Shown here: in pieces, positions 37,167 through 46,709 of the stretch | Position numbering within the stretch: position 1 is the first letter of the stretch | How the letters are laid out: each line of letters opens with the position of its first letter | NCBI RefSeq assembly: GCF_001556045.1 | Contig: NZ_LSIC01000015.1 | Location: forward strand, 29,321-93,320 | DNA length: 64,000 bases | Direction of reading: 5' to 3' | Source: Bradyrhizobium sp. CCH5-F6 | GTDB taxonomy: Bacteria > Pseudomonadota > Alphaproteobacteria > Rhizobiales > Xanthobacteraceae | The notes under the pieces: generated by a model | Seen by the model: the letters and a program-made list of their open reading frames with translations, nothing else | What the model was told of the DNA's origin: nothing | The model's database searches: none | Program-made: the position numbers and the translations under genes

Positions 37167-38822
37167 CTACTTCTGCGGTGGTCCCAAATCGAGCGGCGGC
37201 AGCTCGATCTGCGGCACCTCGATCTTGATCGTGTTGGGATCGATGTTCGACTGTACGCCCTTGTAGTGCATCACCATCGCGGGGAAGGCGATGACCAGAC
37301 CGACCATGATGAGCTGGATGATCACGAATGGGACTGCGCCCCAATAGATCTGGCCCGTGGTGACCGGCTCCATCCTCTTGCCGGTGAGGCGGTCGGTGTA
37401 CCGCTCCTTCGGCGCGACCGAGCGGAGATAGAAGAGGGCAAAGCCGAACGGGGGATGCATGAACGAGGTTTGCATGTTGACGCCGAGAATGACGCCGAAC
37501 CAGATCAGGTCGATGCCGAGTTTCTCGGCGGCCGGTCCGAGCAGCGGAATCACGATGAAGGCCAGCTCGAAGAAGTCGAGGAAGAAGGCCAGTACGAAAA
37601 CGAGCGCGTTGACGAAGATCAGGAAGCCGATCTGGCCGCCGGGCAGGGAGGTGAGCAGGTGCTCGACCCAGACGTGCCCGTTGACGCCATAGAAGGTGAG
37701 CGAGAAGATGCGGGCGCCGACCAGGATGAACACGACGAAAGCCGACAGCTTGGCGGTCGATTCCGTGGCTTGCCGGATGAGGTCCCAGCTCAGCCTGCGC
37801 TTCACTGCGCCCAGGATGAGGGCGCCGGCCGCGCCCATCGCGCCGCCTTCGGTCGGGGTTGCGATACCGATGAAGATGGTGCCCAGCACCAGGAAGATCA
37901 GGAACAGCGGCGGCACCATGACGAAGGTGGTCTGCTGCGCCATTTTCGAGAGGAAGCGGAAGCCGGTCAGCTTGTCCACCAGCCAATTCACCACGGCGAC
38001 GGCGAACGCGAAGACGATGCCGTAGAACATGCTGAGCACGACGTAATCGGCGCCATGCGTGCTCGAACTGCGCATCATGAACCATCCGAACACGCAGCTC
38101 GCGAGGAACAGCATGCCAAGCGAGACCAGGCCGCGGTCGCCATTGTCTTCCCGGAAACCGATGGCGTCCTTCGGCAGGCCCGGCGCGGCCGCCGGGAAGA
38201 TCATGCTGACGAGGAAGGCGTAGAGGGCGTAGAGGCCCGCGAGCACGAGGCCGGGGACGAAGGCGCCCTCGTACATGTCGCCGACGGACTTGCCGAGCTG
38301 GTCGGCCATCACGATCAGAACGAGCGAGGGCGGAATGATCTGCGCGAGCGTGCCGGACGCGGCGATGACGCCCGATGCCACGCGGCGGTCATAGCCATAG
38401 CGCAGCATGATCGGCAGCGAGATAAGGCCCATCGAGATCACGGAAGCGGCCACCACGCCCGTCGTCGCGGCGAGCAGCGCGCCGACGAAGATCACCGCAT
38501 AGGCGAGGCCGCCGCGGATGGTGCCGAACAATTGGCCGATGGTGTCGAGCAGATCCTCGGCCATGCCCGACCGCTCCAGCACCAGTCCCATGAAAGTGAA
38601 GAACGGGATGGCGAGCAGCGTGTCGTTGTTCATCACGCCGTAGACGCGCTCGGGGAGGGCCTGGAGGAAGTCGGGGTGGAACTGACCGAGCTGGACGCCG
38701 ATCACGGCGTAGAACAGGCCGACGGCGCCGAGCGAGAATGCTGCGGGATACCCGAGCAGCAGCATGACGACCAGCGACACGAACATGATGGGCGCCATAT
38801 TGGCGATGATGAATGCGGTCAT
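37167..38822 (-). CDS. TRAP transporter large permease DctM (system 2)
   Basis: 551 residues, paralogous to the protein at 31326-32930. Shared features: PFFTFMGLVLERSGMAEDLLDTIGQLFG, GTLAQIIPPSLVLIVMADQLGKSVGDMY, and NMQTSFMHPPFGFALFYLRSVAPKE, where system 1 has a near-identical stretch. A central insertion (residues about 220-300) with several hydrophobic segments differs between the two. The C-terminus VPQIELPPLDLGPPQK parallels the tail of system 1. Confidence 0.92.
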   Translation of the reverse strand: MTAFIIANMAPIMFVSLVVMLLLGYPAAFSLGAVGLFYAVIGVQLGQFHPDFLQALPERVYGVMNNDTLLAIPFFTFMGLVLERSGMAEDLLDTIGQLFGTIRGGLAYAVIFVGALLAATTGVVAASVISMGLISLPIMLRYGYDRRVASGVIAASGTLAQIIPPSLVLIVMADQLGKSVGDMYEGAFVPGLVLAGLYALYAFLVSMIFPAAAPGLPKDAIGFREDNGDRGLVSLGMLFLASCVFGWFMMRSSSTHGADYVVLSMFYGIVFAFAVAVVNWLVDKLTGFRFLSKMAQQTTFVMVPPLFLIFLVLGTIFIGIATPTEGGAMGAAGALILGAVKRRLSWDLIRQATESTAKLSAFVVFILVGARIFSLTFYGVNGHVWVEHLLTSLPGGQIGFLIFVNALVFVLAFFLDFFELAFIVIPLLGPAAEKLGIDLIWFGVILGVNMQTSFMHPPFGFALFYLRSVAPKERYTDRLTGKRMEPVTTGQIYWGAVPFVIIQLIMVGLVIAFPAMVMHYKGVQSNIDPNTIKIEVPQIELPPLDLGPPQK

Positions 38823-38849
38823 GGATTCCCCCTACACCGTCGCCAACGG

Positions 38850-39455
38850 CTACTTCTTCTCGATCGCTTCGACGAGATGCTCGACTTCCGCCTCCAGAGC
38901 CGACACCTGGGATTCATGCGGGTCCGGCATCAATCCGCGCATTACCGCAATCCGCTTGATCAGCTCGGAGACGCCTTGAACGAGCAGGAAAGCGAATGCG
39001 ATCATGATCAGGGCTTTGGCGGGCCATTGCGGCAGGCCGCCGGCGTTGCCGGATTGCTCGTTGACTTGGAAGGAGCGCAGGAAGAACGGCACCCCCGTAA
39101 TGATCATGACGATGCAAATCGGAAAGAGGAAGAATACGTGGCCTATGAGCTCGATCACGTTGCGAGCCTTCTTCGGCAGCGCGTTGCTCACGATGTCGAT
39201 GCGGATGTGCTCGTTGTCCAGCAGCGTCCAGGGCGAGCACAGCAGGAAGACGATGCTGAACAGCACCCATTGCAGCTCGAGCCATGAATTGGAGGACGTA
39301 TCGAAGGATTTTCGAATGATCGCATTGACCGCCGAGATGATGACGGCGAGCACGATCAGCCACGCGAGGCGTTTGCCCGTCCAGCGTGTGAACGCGTCAA
39401 TCCCTTGGCTCAGCTTCAGGAGCGCTTGCAACGATAGGTCCTCCCCCGATTTCAC
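38850..39455 (-). CDS. TRAP transporter small permease DctQ (system 2)
   Basis: 201 residues, four membrane segments. The core NSWLELQWVLFSIVFLLCSPWTLLDNEHIRIDIV matches the system 1 protein in its conserved positions. A C-terminal acidic coil (LEAEVEHLVEAIEKK) is extra. It precedes dctM by 27 bases. Confidence 0.9.
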   Translation of the reverse strand: MKSGEDLSLQALLKLSQGIDAFTRWTGKRLAWLIVLAVIISAVNAIIRKSFDTSSNSWLELQWVLFSIVFLLCSPWTLLDNEHIRIDIVSNALPKKARNVIELIGHVFFLFPICIVMIITGVPFFLRSFQVNEQSGNAGGLPQWPAKALIMIAFAFLLVQGVSELIKRIAVMRGLMPDPHESQVSALEAEVEHLVEAIEKK

Positions 39456-39601
39456 CCCAACCGTCTTGATTACGCCGACGCGGCGCGCGGCTTGTCTCGC
39501 CGCAACGGCTTGAGGCAGCAGGCACCAAACCAGCGGGCGTGCCGCCAGTCAATTGGAAGTTTGTTGATAGTTAAGGGGAATAAGGCCGCATCCCGACGGT
39601 G

Positions 39602-40636
39602 TCAGCCGCCGGTGACACTCATATGCCTGCTGACGCTCGGACGGTCATGGCGGCGGTCGATGATGAAATCATGCCCCTTGGGCTTCAGCCCGATGGCGCG
39701 GTCGATCGCATCCGCAAGCAGCATGTCGTCGGTCGATGCACGCAGAGGTTTACGCAGATCGGAGGCGTCCTCGTGGCCGAGGCAGGTGTGCAGCGTGCCG
39801 GTGCAGGTGATGCGGACCCGGTTACAGGATTCGCAGAAATTATGGGTCATCGGCGTGATGAAGCCGAGCTTGCCGCCGGTCTCGGCGACGCTGACGTAAC
39901 GCGCCGGCCCGCCGGTCGTCTCGGCCAAGTCCGTCAGCGTGAATTGCTGGGCCAGGCGGGCCCGCACCAGCGACAGCGGCAGGTATTGGTCGATCCGGCC
40001 CGATCCGATCTCGCCCATCGGCATGACTTCGATCAGCGTGAGGCCCATGCCTTTGCCGTGCGCCCAGCGCATCAGGTCGGGGAGCTCGTCCTCGTTGAGG
40101 TTCTTCAGCGCGACGGCGTTGATCTTGACGGCGAGGCCTGCGGCGCGGGCGGCCTCGATGCCTTCCAGCACCTTGTCGATCTCGCCCCAGCGGGTGATCT
40201 CGCGAAATTTCCGGGGATCAAGCGTATCGAGGGAGACGTTGATGCGGCGAACGCCGCAATCGGCGAGCTCCCGCGCGTGCTTCGCAAGCTGGGTGCCGTT
40301 GGTGGTCAGCGTCAGCTCGTTCAAAGCGCCGCTCGACAGATGCCGCGACAGCGAGCGCACCAGCGTCATCACGTTGCGGCGGACCAGCGGCTCGCCGCCG
40401 GTGAGGCGCAGCTTCTTCACGCCCTTGGCGATGAAGGCGGTGCAGAGCCGGTCAAGTTCCTCCAGCGTCAGCAGGTCGGCCTTGGGCAGGAAGGTCATGT
40501 CTTCCGACATGCAGTAGAAGCAGCGCAGGTCGCAGCGGTCGGTGACCGAGACACGCAGATAGCTGATGGTTCGCCCGAACGGATCGGTCATCGCGCTCGA
40601 CAGCGCGGCGCGGGGGCTCGCAGAAAGTCCGTTCAT
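39602..40636 (-). CDS. moaA: GTP 3',8-cyclase MoaA (molybdenum cofactor biosynthesis)
   Basis: 344 residues. A radical-SAM enzyme that starts molybdopterin synthesis from GTP. The N-terminal cluster motif is RCDLRCFYC (CxxxCxxC), the C-terminal [4Fe-4S] cysteines are in [29 protein letters not shown] is present, and the C-terminal Gly-Gly is VTGG. ATG 40636 is favoured, and a second ATG at about 40591 (MTDPFGRT) is possible. A monocistronic arrangement is likely. Confidence 0.95.
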   Translation of the reverse strand: MNGLSASPRAALSSAMTDPFGRTISYLRVSVTDRCDLRCFYCMSEDMTFLPKADLLTLEELDRLCTAFIAKGVKKLRLTGGEPLVRRNVMTLVRSLSRHLSSGALNELTLTTNGTQLAKHARELADCGVRRINVSLDTLDPRKFREITRWGEIDKVLEGIEAARAAGLAVKINAVALKNLNEDELPDLMRWAHGKGMGLTLIEVMPMGEIGSGRIDQYLPLSLVRARLAQQFTLTDLAETTGGPARYVSVAETGGKLGFITPMTHNFCESCNRVRITCTGTLHTCLGHEDASDLRKPLRASTDDMLLADAIDRAIGLKPKGHDFIIDRRHDRPSVSRHMSVTGG

Positions 40637-41021
40637 AGCAAATGCCTTCACTTACGGCGCCGGCGCATGTTCGCTTCAGCGGTGCAGTTCAGGCAATCTA
40701 AGCATCGGACGCGGCTAGCACAATCGGATGGTATACTTGGAACAACGCTTGCCAGCATTCGGATCGGGGAACGGCGAACCCGCCGCGGGACCAGCTTCGG
40801 CCCTCGCTGCGGCGCGCGCCGTCGGCCTGTGCTTCGGCCGGCGTGAAGACCGAGGAGCGGCCCCCCAGGCTCACGCCCCCTAACGCGAATCGCGATGGCC
40901 CGACGCGTGAACCATCCACATCTTCTGCGGCGAACCGCCACATCCCGGGTCGACCTAAGCCGTGTCGTTTTCGGCGATAGCAGATGGCTGACGCAAGGTT
41001 ATGAGAAATAACCTTGCTTTC
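40637..41021. other. Intergenic region between moaA and gph
   Basis: 385 bases. The minus strand is open for about 80 codons (40698-40943), reading WRFAAEDVDGSRVG and similar, but no family or ribosome-binding site was recognised. A hairpin lies at 40995-41015. Confidence 0.4.
40995..41015 (-). terminator. Hairpin just downstream of gph
   Basis: Perfect repeat AAGGTTAT-gagaa-ATAACCTT, starting seven bases past the gph stop on the minus strand. There is no T run on either side, so it may be a transcript-stabilising stem rather than an intrinsic terminator. Confidence 0.4.
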
Positions 41022-41714
41022 TCAGGTGTTTGGGCGGGATGAGCGCGTCATCAGGCTGATCGCGGCCGCCGGCAGGTCGCGCATGTGATGGATCAGCCGG
41101 TCCGGCTTCAATTCGGCGATCGGCACGTCGGTGTAGCCGAAGCTGACCCCGATGACTGGTACGCCGGCGCGGCGCGCGACGCCCACGTCGGTTCCGGCGT
41201 CGCCGACCATGATGCTGGCCTTCACATCCCCGCCGGCCCGGGCCACCGTCTCGCGGTAAATGGTCGGATCGGGCTTCTGGACGCCAAAGGTGTCCGCGCC
41301 GCATATCGCCGCGAAGCGGCCGCTGAGGTCGAGCTGGTCCAGCAGCCGCTTCGACAGCCATTCCAGCTTGTTGGTGCAGACCGCGAGGCGATGGCCTTGC
41401 GCGTCAAAGTGGTCGAGCGCGGCCTCCAGCCCCTCGAACGGGCGCGATTCGACCGCGATATGGTCGGCGTAATAGGCGATGAAATCCGCGGTCATCCGGT
41501 CCATGTCTTTGGGGGTGACGGTGCGGCCCTCGGCCTCCAGCCCCCGCTCGATCAGCTTGCGGGCGCCGGCGCCGATCATGTTGCGGGCCGAGGCCATCGG
41601 CACGGGCGGCAGCCCTTCGCGGTCGAGCACGTAGTTCAGGGCGGTGATCAGATCGGGCGCCGTATCCACGAGCGTGCCGTCGAGATCGAAAACGATGGTG
41701 TGAGGGGAGGTCAT
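41022..41714 (-). CDS. gph: Phosphoglycolate phosphatase, HAD superfamily
   Basis: 230 residues. The HAD nucleophile motif is VFDLDGTLVDTAPDL; motif II is AVCTNKL; Lys lies in FGVQKPDP; motif III is MVGDAGTDVGVARRAG. The C1 cap domain has IGAGARKLIERGL. It removes phosphate from 2-phosphoglycolate made by oxygenation or DNA repair. ATG 41714 (MTSPHTIVFD) is chosen; it is divergent from rpiA with a 156-base gap. Confidence 0.9.
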   Translation of the reverse strand: MTSPHTIVFDLDGTLVDTAPDLITALNYVLDREGLPPVPMASARNMIGAGARKLIERGLEAEGRTVTPKDMDRMTADFIAYYADHIAVESRPFEGLEAALDHFDAQGHRLAVCTNKLEWLSKRLLDQLDLSGRFAAICGADTFGVQKPDPTIYRETVARAGGDVKASIMVGDAGTDVGVARRAGVPVIGVSFGYTDVPIAELKPDRLIHHMRDLPAAAISLMTRSSRPNT

Positions 41715-41870
41715 GGTCCAAGCGCTACCGGCCCGGTCGTATGCGCGCAAGGGGCGGGCCCATAAGATCACCTTATAGGCCTGTTCCCGCGGGAAAAACG
41801 AGGCTACATAGGCCGCCGAAAGCGGCCGCGACCGGCGGCTCACACTCCGGATTCAGGGGCGGGCGCACAC

Positions 41871-42590
41871 GTGAACATGGACCAGTTGAAGCGGCAGGCT
41901 GCGGCGCGCGCCCTCGAGGAGGTGCGCGACGGCATGCAGCTCGGGCTCGGCACCGGCTCGACCGCCAAGCATTTCGTCGAGCTGCTCGGCGAACGCGTCG
42001 CCGCCGGGCTCAAGGTGGTCGGCGTGCCGACGTCCGAGGCGACGCGCCTCGATGCGGAGCGCTGCGGGGTGCCGCTGACCACGCTGGACGAGATCGACCA
42101 CCTCGACATCACCGTGGACGGCGCCGACGAGATCGATCCCGAGCTCAACCTGATCAAGGGCGGCGGCGGCGCGCTGCTGCGCGAGAAGATCGTGGCAGCC
42201 GCCTCGGATCGCATGATCGTGATTGCGGACGACACCAAATGGGTGCCGACGCTCGGCCGGTTTCCGCTGCCGGTCGAGGTCATCCCGTTTGGCCTCGGGG
42301 CGACGCGGCGGGCGATCGAAAAGGCATTTGCCGAATGCGGCGTTTCCGGGCAAATGGCGGTCCGCAAGGCCAAGGACGGCCACGTTTTCGTCACCGATGG
42401 CGGCCACTGGATCGTCGATGCCCAGCTCGGTCGTATTGTTGATCCCCCCGGTCTCGCCAAGGCGTTGAGCGCCATCCCCGGGGTGGTCGAGCATGGATTG
42501 TTCATCGGCTTGGCCAGCTCGGCCGTTTTGGCGGGCGGCGAAGGAATTCGCGTGATTGAACGGCGCAAGCCGAAAGGAGACCAGGAATGA
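41871..42590 (+). CDS. rpiA: Ribose-5-phosphate isomerase A
   Basis: 239 residues. Features: [20 protein letters not shown], the phosphate-binding loop, [36 protein letters not shown] with the catalytic Asp and Glu, and [12 protein letters not shown]. It interconverts ribose 5-phosphate and ribulose 5-phosphate. GTG 41871 is taken as start; ATG 41877 is close. The stop overlaps the next gene. Confidence 0.95.
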   Translation: MNMDQLKRQAAARALEEVRDGMQLGLGTGSTAKHFVELLGERVAAGLKVVGVPTSEATRLDAERCGVPLTTLDEIDHLDITVDGADEIDPELNLIKGGGGALLREKIVAAASDRMIVIADDTKWVPTLGRFPLPVEVIPFGLGATRRAIEKAFAECGVSGQMAVRKAKDGHVFVTDGGHWIVDAQLGRIVDPPGLAKALSAIPGVVEHGLFIGLASSAVLAGGEGIRVIERRKPKGDQE

Positions 42591-43135
42591 AGAACGTGTT
42601 GAAGTTTGTGCCGGCCGCGACCCTGACCGTGGGATTGATCCTCTCGGCTCTCCCGGCCATGGCGCAGCAGGCGACGCCGGCGCCAAAAGCCGCCGCCTCA
42701 CCGGCGCAGCCGAAGGCCTCGCCGGCCGCGGTCGCGGCGGCCAGGGAGATCCTGCAGATCAAGAACGCCACGGCGATGTATGCCGGCGCCGTGCCCGGCG
42801 TCGTCGAGAAGACCAAGATCGCGCTGATCCAGCAGAACCTCAACTACCAGAAGGATCTCAACGAGGTCGCCCCGATCGTGGCCCAGCAGCTCAACGGCCG
42901 CCAGAACGAGATCGGCGAGGGCATGGCCCAGATCTATGCCAGCGAGTTCACCGAGCAGGAGCTGAAGGATCTCGTCACCTTCTACAAGTCGCCGCTCGGC
43001 AAGAAGCTGATCGAGGCCGAGCCGCGCGCCATCGGGCTCAGCATGGCGTTCATGAACTCCTGGGCGCAGAATTTCGCCGACACCGTGATGGGTGCCTTCC
43101 GTGCCGAGATGCGCAAGCGTGGCAAGGAAATCTGA
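42587..43135 (+). CDS. DUF2059 protein, secreted
   Basis: 182 residues. Signal peptide [27 protein letters not shown], a Pro/Ala linker, then an all-helical DUF2059 domain with [35 protein letters not shown] as the conserved core. Function unknown; periplasmic. Its ATG overlaps the rpiA stop by four bases. Confidence 0.88.
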   Translation: MKNVLKFVPAATLTVGLILSALPAMAQQATPAPKAAASPAQPKASPAAVAAAREILQIKNATAMYAGAVPGVVEKTKIALIQQNLNYQKDLNEVAPIVAQQLNGRQNEIGEGMAQIYASEFTEQELKDLVTFYKSPLGKKLIEAEPRAIGLSMAFMNSWAQNFADTVMGAFRAEMRKRGKEI

Positions 43136-43180
43136 GCGTACCTATCTGAAAGGTCGTTCCTGAAGAGGTCGGAGTGGACA

Positions 43181-44569
43181 ATGGCTGAATTCGACGTCGA
43201 CCTCTTCGTCATCGGCGGCGGCTCGGGCGGCGTGCGTGCCGCCCGCATCGCGGCCGGCTACGGCGCCCGCGTGATGATCGCGGAAGAGTACCGCATGGGC
43301 GGCACCTGCGTGATCCGCGGCTGCGTGCCGAAGAAACTGTTCGTGATCGGCTCGCATTTTCGTCACGAGCTCGAGGATGCCGCGGGTTTCGGCTGGACCG
43401 TTCCGCCGGCCAGCTTCGACTGGGCGACGCTGATCGCCAACAAGGACAAGGAGATCGCGCGGTTGGAGGCGGCCTACACCGCCAATGTCGAGAAATCGGG
43501 CGCGCAGATCGTCAAGAGCCGCGCGGTGATCGAGGACAAGCACACCGTCCGCTTGCTCGAGAACGACAAGAAGATCACCGCGAAATACATCCTGATCGCC
43601 ACCGGCGGCGCACCCAACCATGGCGCGGCGATTCCCGGCATCGAGCACGTGATCTCCTCCAACGAGGCCTTCCACCTTGCGAAGCTGCCGAAGCGGATCG
43701 TGATCCAGGGCGGCGGCTATATCGCGCTTGAATTCGCCGGCATCTTCGCCGGCTTCGGCTCCGACGTCACGGTGATCTATCGCGGCGACAACATTCTCCG
43801 CGGTTTCGACGAGGATGTTCGGGCCCATGTTCGCGCCGAGATGGAGAAGCAGGGGATTACGATCCTCACCGGCTGCACGGTGACCAAGGTCGATCGCCAC
43901 CGCGACGAATTCACCACGCATCTGTCGAACGGCTCGAGCCTCGCCTCGGATCAGGTGATGTTCGCGATCGGCCGCCACCCCAACGTCGCCAATCTCGGCC
44001 TCGAGAACGCCGGCGTCGCCATCAATCCGAACAATGGCGGTATCGCGGTCGATCATTTCTCGAAGAGCTCGGTCGACAGCATCTATGCGATCGGCGACGT
44101 CACCCACCGCTTCAACCTGACGCCGGTCGCGATCCGCGAAGGCCATGCCTTCGCCGACACCGTGTTCGGCAAGCGCGAGGTCAGGGTCGATCACGCCAAT
44201 ATCCCAACCGCCGTGTTCTCGCAGCCGGAGGTCGGCACGGTCGGCCTGACGGAAACCGAGGCCCGCGCGCAGTTCAGCCACGTCGACATCTACAAGACGA
44301 CGTTCCGTCCCATCAAGGCGACGATGTCGGGCCGCGATACCCGCGTCCTGATGAAGCTCGTCGTCGACGGCGCGACCGACCGCGTGCTCGGCTGCCACAT
44401 CGTCGGCGATGCCGCTGCCGAGATCACGCAAGCCGTCGCGATCGCCGTGAAGATGAAGGCGACCAAGGCCGATTTCGACGGGACCATCGCGCTGCATCCG
44501 ACCGCGGCCGAAGAGCTCGTCACCATGCGCACGCCGACCGCGCGCCATGTGCGGCAGGCGGCGGAGTAG
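43181..44569 (+). CDS. gor: Glutathione-disulfide reductase
   Basis: 462 residues. FAD site DLFVIGGGSGGVRAARIAAGYG, redox-active pair CVIRGCVPKKL, NADPH site GGGYIALEFAGIFAGFGSDV followed by an Arg-containing strand, FAD site YAIGDVTHR, and the C-terminal catalytic His in ALHPTAAEELVTM. It recycles oxidised glutathione in the cytosol. It follows the DUF2059 gene by 45 bases. Confidence 0.95.
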   Translation: MAEFDVDLFVIGGGSGGVRAARIAAGYGARVMIAEEYRMGGTCVIRGCVPKKLFVIGSHFRHELEDAAGFGWTVPPASFDWATLIANKDKEIARLEAAYTANVEKSGAQIVKSRAVIEDKHTVRLLENDKKITAKYILIATGGAPNHGAAIPGIEHVISSNEAFHLAKLPKRIVIQGGGYIALEFAGIFAGFGSDVTVIYRGDNILRGFDEDVRAHVRAEMEKQGITILTGCTVTKVDRHRDEFTTHLSNGSSLASDQVMFAIGRHPNVANLGLENAGVAINPNNGGIAVDHFSKSSVDSIYAIGDVTHRFNLTPVAIREGHAFADTVFGKREVRVDHANIPTAVFSQPEVGTVGLTETEARAQFSHVDIYKTTFRPIKATMSGRDTRVLMKLVVDGATDRVLGCHIVGDAAAEITQAVAIAVKMKATKADFDGTIALHPTAAEELVTMRTPTARHVRQAAE

Positions 44570-44580
44570 CGCCTGCACAC

Positions 44581-44844
44581 TCAGCGGACTATCTCTGATC
44601 GCGCGGCAGGTTCGGCACTTGGCGCCAAAGATGGCTTGTGCATCGAGACGAACGTTCGTCCCATCGTGACGTTCTTCTGCGCTCGGATCTGCGAGTTGTC
44701 GTAAGTCCAGCACTCACCGGAATCGTCGAGAAAGACGACCCAGAGCAGGTTGAACTCTGCTCCATAGTCGATGAGGACGTGGGCATAGCCGTCGCCCTTG
44801 GGCGTCACGACTGGGATGGCCGGGTTCAGCTGCAAAATGGACAA
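44581..44844 (-). CDS. Small conserved hypothetical protein
   Basis: 87 residues from TTG 44844, with GGAG six bases upstream. The sequence has SILQLNPAIPVVTPKGDGY, then DYGAEFNLLWVVFLDDSGECWTYDN and RAQKNVTMGR, a compact beta-rich protein of a kind seen in several rhizobia. The start lies inside the end of the upstream Cys-rich gene (overlap 19 bases, different frame). No function known. Confidence 0.6.
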   Translation of the reverse strand: MSILQLNPAIPVVTPKGDGYAHVLIDYGAEFNLLWVVFLDDSGECWTYDNSQIRAQKNVTMGRTFVSMHKPSLAPSAEPAARSEIVR

Positions 44845-45044
44845 GTATGCTCCGGGGTCTGTCGCGATTGAGAGACCAGAGCACTGAGGTCGTTTTGGCT
44901 GGTCTCTGAAATCTTTCCCTTCCCAAGGCAGGTCGGGCATTTGGTTGGGTAGATCTTCCGGCCCGGAAATGTCGATTGCACCGAAGGGGGAAAGCCCGTG
45001 CCGTTGCAGGCCGAGCAAATGCGCTCTTTGATTTTCGCGATCAT
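44826..45044 (-). CDS. Cys-rich zinc-finger-like small protein (DnaJ-type CxxCxGxG)
   Basis: 72 residues from ATG 45044. It has CSACNGTGFP and CPTCLGKGK, two halves of a DnaJ-like zinc module, and a terminal CPFCS. Overlaps the following small gene in another frame. Its own start is preceded by GGTTCG without a clear Shine-Dalgarno; an upstream in-frame ATG at 45077 exists but sits within the hydrolase end. Confidence 0.55.
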   Translation of the reverse strand: MIAKIKERICSACNGTGFPPSVQSTFPGRKIYPTKCPTCLGKGKISETSQNDLSALVSQSRQTPEHTCPFCS

Positions 45045-45073
45045 ATCGAACCTTTCGGGAGGCACTTGGCGAG

Positions 45074-46087
45074 TCAATGCAGCGTTTGCGCCGCGGCCTC
45101 GTCAACTGCAGCCATCAGATCGGCCGTATCCGATTGCTGTATCATGTGACCCGCATTCGGGACGCGGCGCATCTTGCTGTGCTTGATCTCGTCATGCAGC
45201 CGGCCGGATTGCTCGTCGATGTCGATGAGGCGATCATCCTCGCCCGCGAGGATGGTGACTGGCATGGCAAGCTCGCCGTAGGTTTTCGCAGACAGCATTG
45301 CCGAAGGGACCATCAGTGCCGCCTCGGCGGCGCCGGCACGCAGCTGCGATGGACGCACGGCCAGTGATTTGGGGAAGCCGTCGAATTTCTGCGGGACCGA
45401 CTTTGGCCCGAACAGCTGCCGCAGCATCGCGGGCCACATCAGGCGGCTGAGGATCGGCGAAATCGTGTGACTGAGAATGTCGCCAACCCCTGGGATCGCC
45501 GGTCCGGCCACCGCCATCATCGCGTCGGTGCGGGCCGTCGGGAAATAATAGCCCGACGCCAGTATCAAGGCCTCGACCATTGCGGGGTGCCTGCTTGCGA
45601 GGGCGATCGCAACCGATGCTCCCCAGGAATGTCCGAGCACGATCGCCTTCGCGACGCCGAGGTGCGCAAGCGCATCCTTGAAGAGGTCAGCCTGGGCCGC
45701 AGGCGTCCACACCACGTTGCGGGGCCTCAAGCTGTGGCCGAAGCCGGGACGGTCGAACACGATAACGCGATAGTCCTTGGCTGCGAGATCGATCAGACCG
45801 CTCGACTCGAAATCTTGGATCATGCTGCCATTGCCGTGGAGCAGCACCAGAGGACGGCCGGATCCGCGCTCGACATAGTGCAGGCGCACGCCGTCGATGT
45901 CGATGAACCGTCCTTGAGGCGGGTTATCGCGTTGCGCCTTGTCGGCAAGGCGCCAATTGACGACCGCAGCGGCAGCCATCAAGCCGGCCGTCGCAACGAG
46001 GGCGGAGGCGACGGGATATTCCGCGAGAGCACGAAGAGTCGTGGTCGCCAACGATTGCGAGCGTTTTTTCAGTATGCGCATGTGCAC
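45074..46087 (-). CDS. Alpha/beta hydrolase with N-terminal membrane anchor
   Basis: 337 residues. A basic N-terminus and one hydrophobic segment (YPVASALVATAGLMAAAAVV) precede the hydrolase fold. Oxyanion HGNGSM, nucleophile Ser in VLGHSWGASVA, acid in AGEDDRLID, His in PNAGHMIQ. The substrate is not predictable; epoxide hydrolase, esterase and haloperoxidase relatives all share this layout. ATG 46087 or 46081. Confidence 0.85.
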   Translation of the reverse strand: MHMRILKKRSQSLATTTLRALAEYPVASALVATAGLMAAAAVVNWRLADKAQRDNPPQGRFIDIDGVRLHYVERGSGRPLVLLHGNGSMIQDFESSGLIDLAAKDYRVIVFDRPGFGHSLRPRNVVWTPAAQADLFKDALAHLGVAKAIVLGHSWGASVAIALASRHPAMVEALILASGYYFPTARTDAMMAVAGPAIPGVGDILSHTISPILSRLMWPAMLRQLFGPKSVPQKFDGFPKSLAVRPSQLRAGAAEAALMVPSAMLSAKTYGELAMPVTILAGEDDRLIDIDEQSGRLHDEIKHSKMRRVPNAGHMIQQSDTADLMAAVDEAAAQTLH

Positions 46088-46133
46088 TTTCGCTGACTGG
46101 AGCCAGCTGTTGGAGAGCAGAGGGGGTGCCGGG

Positions 46134-46345
46134 TCAACGTCCCGGTCTCATCACGACCTTGATGAAGCTGGCTTCTTTGTCGCGGAACTTCTGGTACATC
46201 TCGGGCGCGTCTTCGAGACTGGCCGGATGTGTCAGATGGCGCAGGCGGTGATTGTGATGATCGCGTCGCGCGGATGCTGGATTCTGGGATCCGGAACCGT
46301 GTCTACCCGAGCGTCGCCTTTGCCGTGCCAACAGAGTGCACGCAT
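46134..46345 (-). pseudogene. Zinc-dependent alcohol/formaldehyde dehydrogenase reduced to its two ends
   Basis: ATG 46345 begins [17 protein letters not shown], then [13 protein letters not shown], the N-terminus of glutathione-independent formaldehyde-dehydrogenase-like enzymes, and then a TGA. In another frame the sequence resumes with [17 protein letters not shown] and KVVMRPGR, the C-terminus of the same family, to a stop at 46134. Some 300 residues, including the zinc ligands and the Rossmann fold, are missing. A large deletion with frameshift explains it. Confidence 0.8.
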
Positions 46346-46496
46346 GGTCATATCTCCATTTTTGGGCACGGCATGCACATTCACGGGTCATGTCGTGCAG
46401 AGGCAACAGAAGAGAGGGAGAGAAGTTCCTGGGCGGACACGTCGTCGAGACTGCAGTCGAAGCACGCCAAGGCGAGCTTGGGTCCCAGCGTCCTGA

Positions 46497-46600
46497 TGGG
46501 GGTTCAGCGGCTCGAAGCTGCCGGCGTGCCGCACACGGACATCAGCATCGTCCCCAACAATTCGGACGAAGGCCGGGTGGAAGTCGTTCGCCCCCGTCAG
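46497..46600 (+). pseudogene. Fragment of a YflT/GSP17M-like stress protein domain
   Basis: The plus strand encodes VQRLEAAGVPHTDISIVPNNSDEG, matching the start of general-stress-protein domains that occur in many Bradyrhizobium proteins, but without the usual initiating region or remaining domain. It is a scar next to another pseudogene. Confidence 0.5.
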
Positions 46601-46709
46601 CAAGCCTTATGGTGCCGACGAGGTTCCAAGGAACGGCAACTCTACGGCGGCTCGTTGCGCTAGAAGATGAGAGCTCAACAGCCCGCTTCGGCGGGCCGTC
46701 CTATTGCGC

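Noticed and set aside
37026..39287. 753-residue plus-strand open frame opposite dctM and dctQ
   Set aside because: Extreme charge (Glu, Asp, His, Arg) and complete overlap with two well-supported permease genes; an antisense artefact of hydrophobic coding sequence.
40698..40943. Open frame upstream of moaA on the minus strand
   Set aside because: No ribosome-binding site or family; noted only as part of the intergenic description.
43142..44713. 523-residue minus-strand frame opposite gor
   Set aside because: Composition typical of antisense; gor has all its catalytic motifs.
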